From assembly GCA_903813345.2 (NCBI GenBank), contig CAIIXF020000011.1, positions 27,336,166-27,400,165 of the forward strand: DNA of 64,000 nt, in the 5' to 3' direction. The translations under genes were made by a program, and so were the position numbers. This stretch comes from Owenia fusiformis (taxonomy: Eukaryota > Annelida > Polychaeta > Sabellida > Oweniidae). The notes below the pieces were generated by a model. That model saw only the letters and a list, made by a program, of their open reading frames with translations. It ran no database searches and was not told the origin of the DNA. Of this stretch, positions 60,901-64,000 are shown in pieces (positions within the stretch are counted from its first letter, which is position 1; each line of letters begins with the position of its first letter).

Positions 60901-63900
60901 CAAAGGCTATGCATTAGAATTATAAAAGGCTATGCATTAGAAATGCTGCCGTCAACAGTTCTGGAAGTAAAAGATTACATATTTTGGCATTATTATGAAA
61001 AAAATGTTCAATGAAAATTTTCAATTTGTAGTTAACAACTTTTCACTCATCACAAGGTGGATCCCGGTTGTGGCGTTAACCATGCCTGAAGTCGATCCCC
61101 CAGATGACTGATCATTGTGAATTATTGTGTTATTTGACCATACGATTGGTATTGAACCCCTTAGGACTCTGAACGGTTGGAACTGGATTATGCCCGTCCC
61201 ACTTTATTTGAGACTTGGTGTTCCACGTTGTTTTGACGACTTTTATTGTCAATGCCAATTGCAAGAGTATTGAAACCCATTATTGGTTATTCTTCACTGT
61301 GTTTTATGTAGCGAGATCAATAGTGCAAAAATAGTTTATTCATGGAACGAAGCGTGAAACTTTCCAGATATCATCAGGACACTATTCCCTTTGATTTAAG
61401 AGCCAGAGCCATTTTTGTGGTTCACTAGAATGACCGAAAATTGCAAATACCCCCTCCCATAAAAATCCTGGGGGAGGGGGAGGGAAGAATTATTTTTTTG
61501 TTGAATTTCTTTTTTGAATATGATTTAACTTCATTTTTAGTATGTTATTTTCAGTGTTTAAAAGCAATTTTCAAGATTGCATCAGTATTTCTCATGGATA
61601 TTCATTGTTAAAGCCTGACCAAGGGCGACGCCCACTTTATCAACATGTTAAATATACAAGTTAATGAGTCTTCTATTATGAATACAATAATTACCTAATA
61701 AGGCTGAATAGAATTGATAAGATTAAGTCAGTTATTTATGTTAAGATGATGGATGCTGTAAGTAAGTCAATTTCACTGTTAAAGGCTTGTGAAAGGCCAC
61801 ACCCTCTTGTAGATATAAAGATATGATAATATAGAATTCACAATTAATGATACATTATTTTGACTTTTAATGACAGCACTTTGACTAATTGATACAAGTT
61901 ACCTTATTAAGTATCTTAACTGCAGTTCAAATATCCTATCTTGTGCATTTAAGCACTTCAACACTCTATTATCATTATCACTGACTTAGGTGCCAAGTCC
62001 CCACAGGGCAGTACATGCAAGATTGGCTTTAAAGGGAATACGAAGTTTTGTCCCTTAAACTTGATAATAAGTTAGAATAAAGATATATCTTTCAATCCAA
62101 CTTAGTTTTATTGTTCTATCATTATCCTTTTAATTGTTATTGAGCCCCGGGTTTTGCATATGAACTGGACCACGGAGCTGCCATTTCAACCGTAAAGTGG
62201 TTCTTTACGACATTGTTATGACGTCATTGATGCCAGATTGATGCCTTAGCATTCCAAAAGTTTTGTGGCGCCATTTTTGAATCAAAAAATGAATGCCGAG
62301 TTGTTGCCATTCCAAAACCAAAGAAATCATTTCAAATGAACTAAAAGAATACGTATATACCACCCATAATAAAGAACGATTTCAATAGAATATTAACGCC
62401 GGCATTTTCGGAATTGCTTTTTACCTATCTAGACATGGAATGCAGGTTAGATTTATTCTTTATTTACACTTGAAACAATCTGGGATTCGTGACTTTTTAA
62501 CTTTTATTAGGTCTAGCGCTAAATGCGAACAGAGAATGCAGGCATTTGCTAAGATAGCCGTACGGCGTATCCTGATTATGAGGAAAAAAAGGGCGGCCCT
62601 ACGACGTGCGTAGTTTTTCTTGAAGGCATCCACAAGGGGTTCTATGGTTCGGAAAGGTCAATTGTAACCTATGAAATCCAAGCGCAGTCGTTCGGTCGTC
62701 GTGAGACCTACGGTTTGGCTGCTGCTTGTTGATATCTATGGTGACCACAGGAAAGAAAAAGTTTTAACTCCGACTCTACGCTTTGCAAAAACTGGATATG
62801 TCGTGTATGTAGACAGCAAGGTGACCTTAAGTCGACTGTAGTTTTTCTATGTTTGCCGCAGAAATTTACTGATATATTTTAGGGAAATACGATCGACGTG
62901 TGGTCGCATTGAACAAATGTGACCGAAGCTTTTAAAGTTCCACTTATTTTCCGATATAGGAAAACAAAAGGTTGTATGCCATTAAATTGAAAATCACTTC
63001 GAAAATACTGTAGAACTGTACTTACCACGGATGTTATATAATTAAATTCGAGCTCGAAATCAGGAATTGTTTTTAACAAAAAATAAATATATAATAAAAT
63101 AAATATTAAACTATTGGCGTACTATCAATACGGCAATTGCCTTATCGTCGTTGAAATGAAATCGTCTCCCCGCATCACTGAATGTTATAAGGCTTCTCTT
63201 GTCATGATCCAAGGTGAAATGCCATTGAATTTTGAAAAGCTTTTTTGTCATATCGAATGTCGCTACGGTGATATGATGATTGAAATTGGTCGTTTAACAA
63301 CTGAGAAAAATTAAACATTACGTATTGTTCTTTGAAAATATGACAGTGGCATGTCCTTGTAAAGCTATTGCGCATGCCAATCTTAATATTTAGGAGATTG
63401 ACATTTACATACGTATCATTTAGACGACATCGATTTTTCGTTTTTTTTGTTTGCGTTTTTCATCAGAATTTAAATTGCTAAACACTTTAGGGAGTTACTG
63501 TTTCATTGGATTACTACTTTTTGTTTTATTTCTTTCATTCTCCAATATGTACCTATTCATGCACCTATACATATTTGAATAGAATACAACAGATTGAAGA
63601 AATCTACCATTTATGATTAGGTAAGAAAGCAATTGCGGCAGTATGCCTATTTGCCGACGTATACACGTACCTTAAGGTTAATAATGATGTGCCGTAAATG
63701 CTCATCAGCGCATTAATGAACATTAGCATAGATTTTGATATTTTAAATGGTATGTCGTGTATTTACATAAATATGGTAAATGCAACTTTTTGTTGGATGC
63801 GTTCAGCCGATGATATAACTTACTTATTTTCACAACAAATACGCCAGCACATTAGCCACGTTAATCTTAGTTAAATAGATCCCCATGCATTGATGCACAG

Positions 63901-64000
63901 TAATGCATTTATGTGTAAATGCCATTTTGAATATCTTAATGCATTTACCTCGTTTATTGGTTAAAATATACAAGAAAGCATTTACAGGATTTGAACAGAT
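60901..64000. other. Featureless intergenic DNA
   Basis: No coding region, RNA gene or repeat family can be supported here. A somewhat more GC-balanced part lies at about 62500-62830 and could be near a promoter of a gene outside the window, but no motif supports that. Confidence 0.45.

Noticed and set aside
63114-63314. 66-codon + strand open frame
   Set aside because: No recognisable domain, no splice or promoter context, and AT-rich surroundings. It is not distinguishable from chance.

Overview
This is a eukaryotic (metazoan) window. It is AT-rich, and its genes are split into many short exons with GT..AG introns. The proteins are extracellular-domain mosaics (thrombospondin type 1, EB/EGF-like, MAM) plus a peptidase of the glutamate carboxypeptidase II family. 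Introns and intergenic DNA hold a LINE fragment, palindromic non-autonomous elements and a minisatellite. The content fits a marine invertebrate such as a lophotrochozoan, but the sequence alone does not fix the phylum. No bacterial operon, phage or CRISPR features are present.

Three genes, all on the + strand, can be assembled exon by exon. In each the exon phases close exactly. Gene 1 (3766-29908, 52 inferred exons, about 2760 residues) encodes a predicted type II single-pass membrane protein. Its cytoplasmic tail carries tyrosine motifs, followed by a membrane span, 3 TSP1 modules, 24 complete and one half EB/EGF-like modules, 9 more TSP1 modules, MAM-MAM, 2 TSP1, and MAM-MAM. Gene 2 (34426-43910, 11 exons, about 839 residues) is a short paralogue: tail, membrane span, TSP1-TSP1, a Ser/Thr-rich mucin-like stalk of about 256 residues, TSP1, MAM-MAM. 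It has no EB array. The two genes share exon phases and a 30-nt exon just after the membrane span, so they are a tandem duplicate pair. Gene 3 (48556-55856, 13 exons, about 746 codons) is a type II membrane M28-type metallopeptidase of the GCPII/NAALADase family. Its active site is complete, but there is an in-frame TGA in exon 11.

Layout: 1-3765 has no gene and carries short dispersed palindromic repeats. 3766-29908 is gene 1, with a tandem EB exon array (11.2-17.8 kb) containing an exact 1393-bp four-exon higher-order repeat, and a TSP1 exon array (18.9-22.2 kb). Foldback or palindromic elements lie in introns of both arrays. 29909-34425 is the 3' flank of gene 1, a 794-bp inverted-repeat element and otherwise featureless DNA. 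34426-43910 is gene 2. 43911-48555 holds a 5'-truncated LINE and one arm of a segmental duplication. 48556-55856 is gene 3, with a 42-bp minisatellite in an intron. 55857-60900 holds a second inverted-repeat element, nested palindromes and the second arm of the duplication. 60901-64000 shows nothing I can support.

The two mosaic proteins would be displayed C-terminus out and could act in cell adhesion, matrix binding or recognition; this is inference from domain content. All EB and TSP1 exons have symmetric 1-1 phase, so modules can be gained, lost or skipped without a frame change. The duplicated arrays show that this has happened repeatedly.
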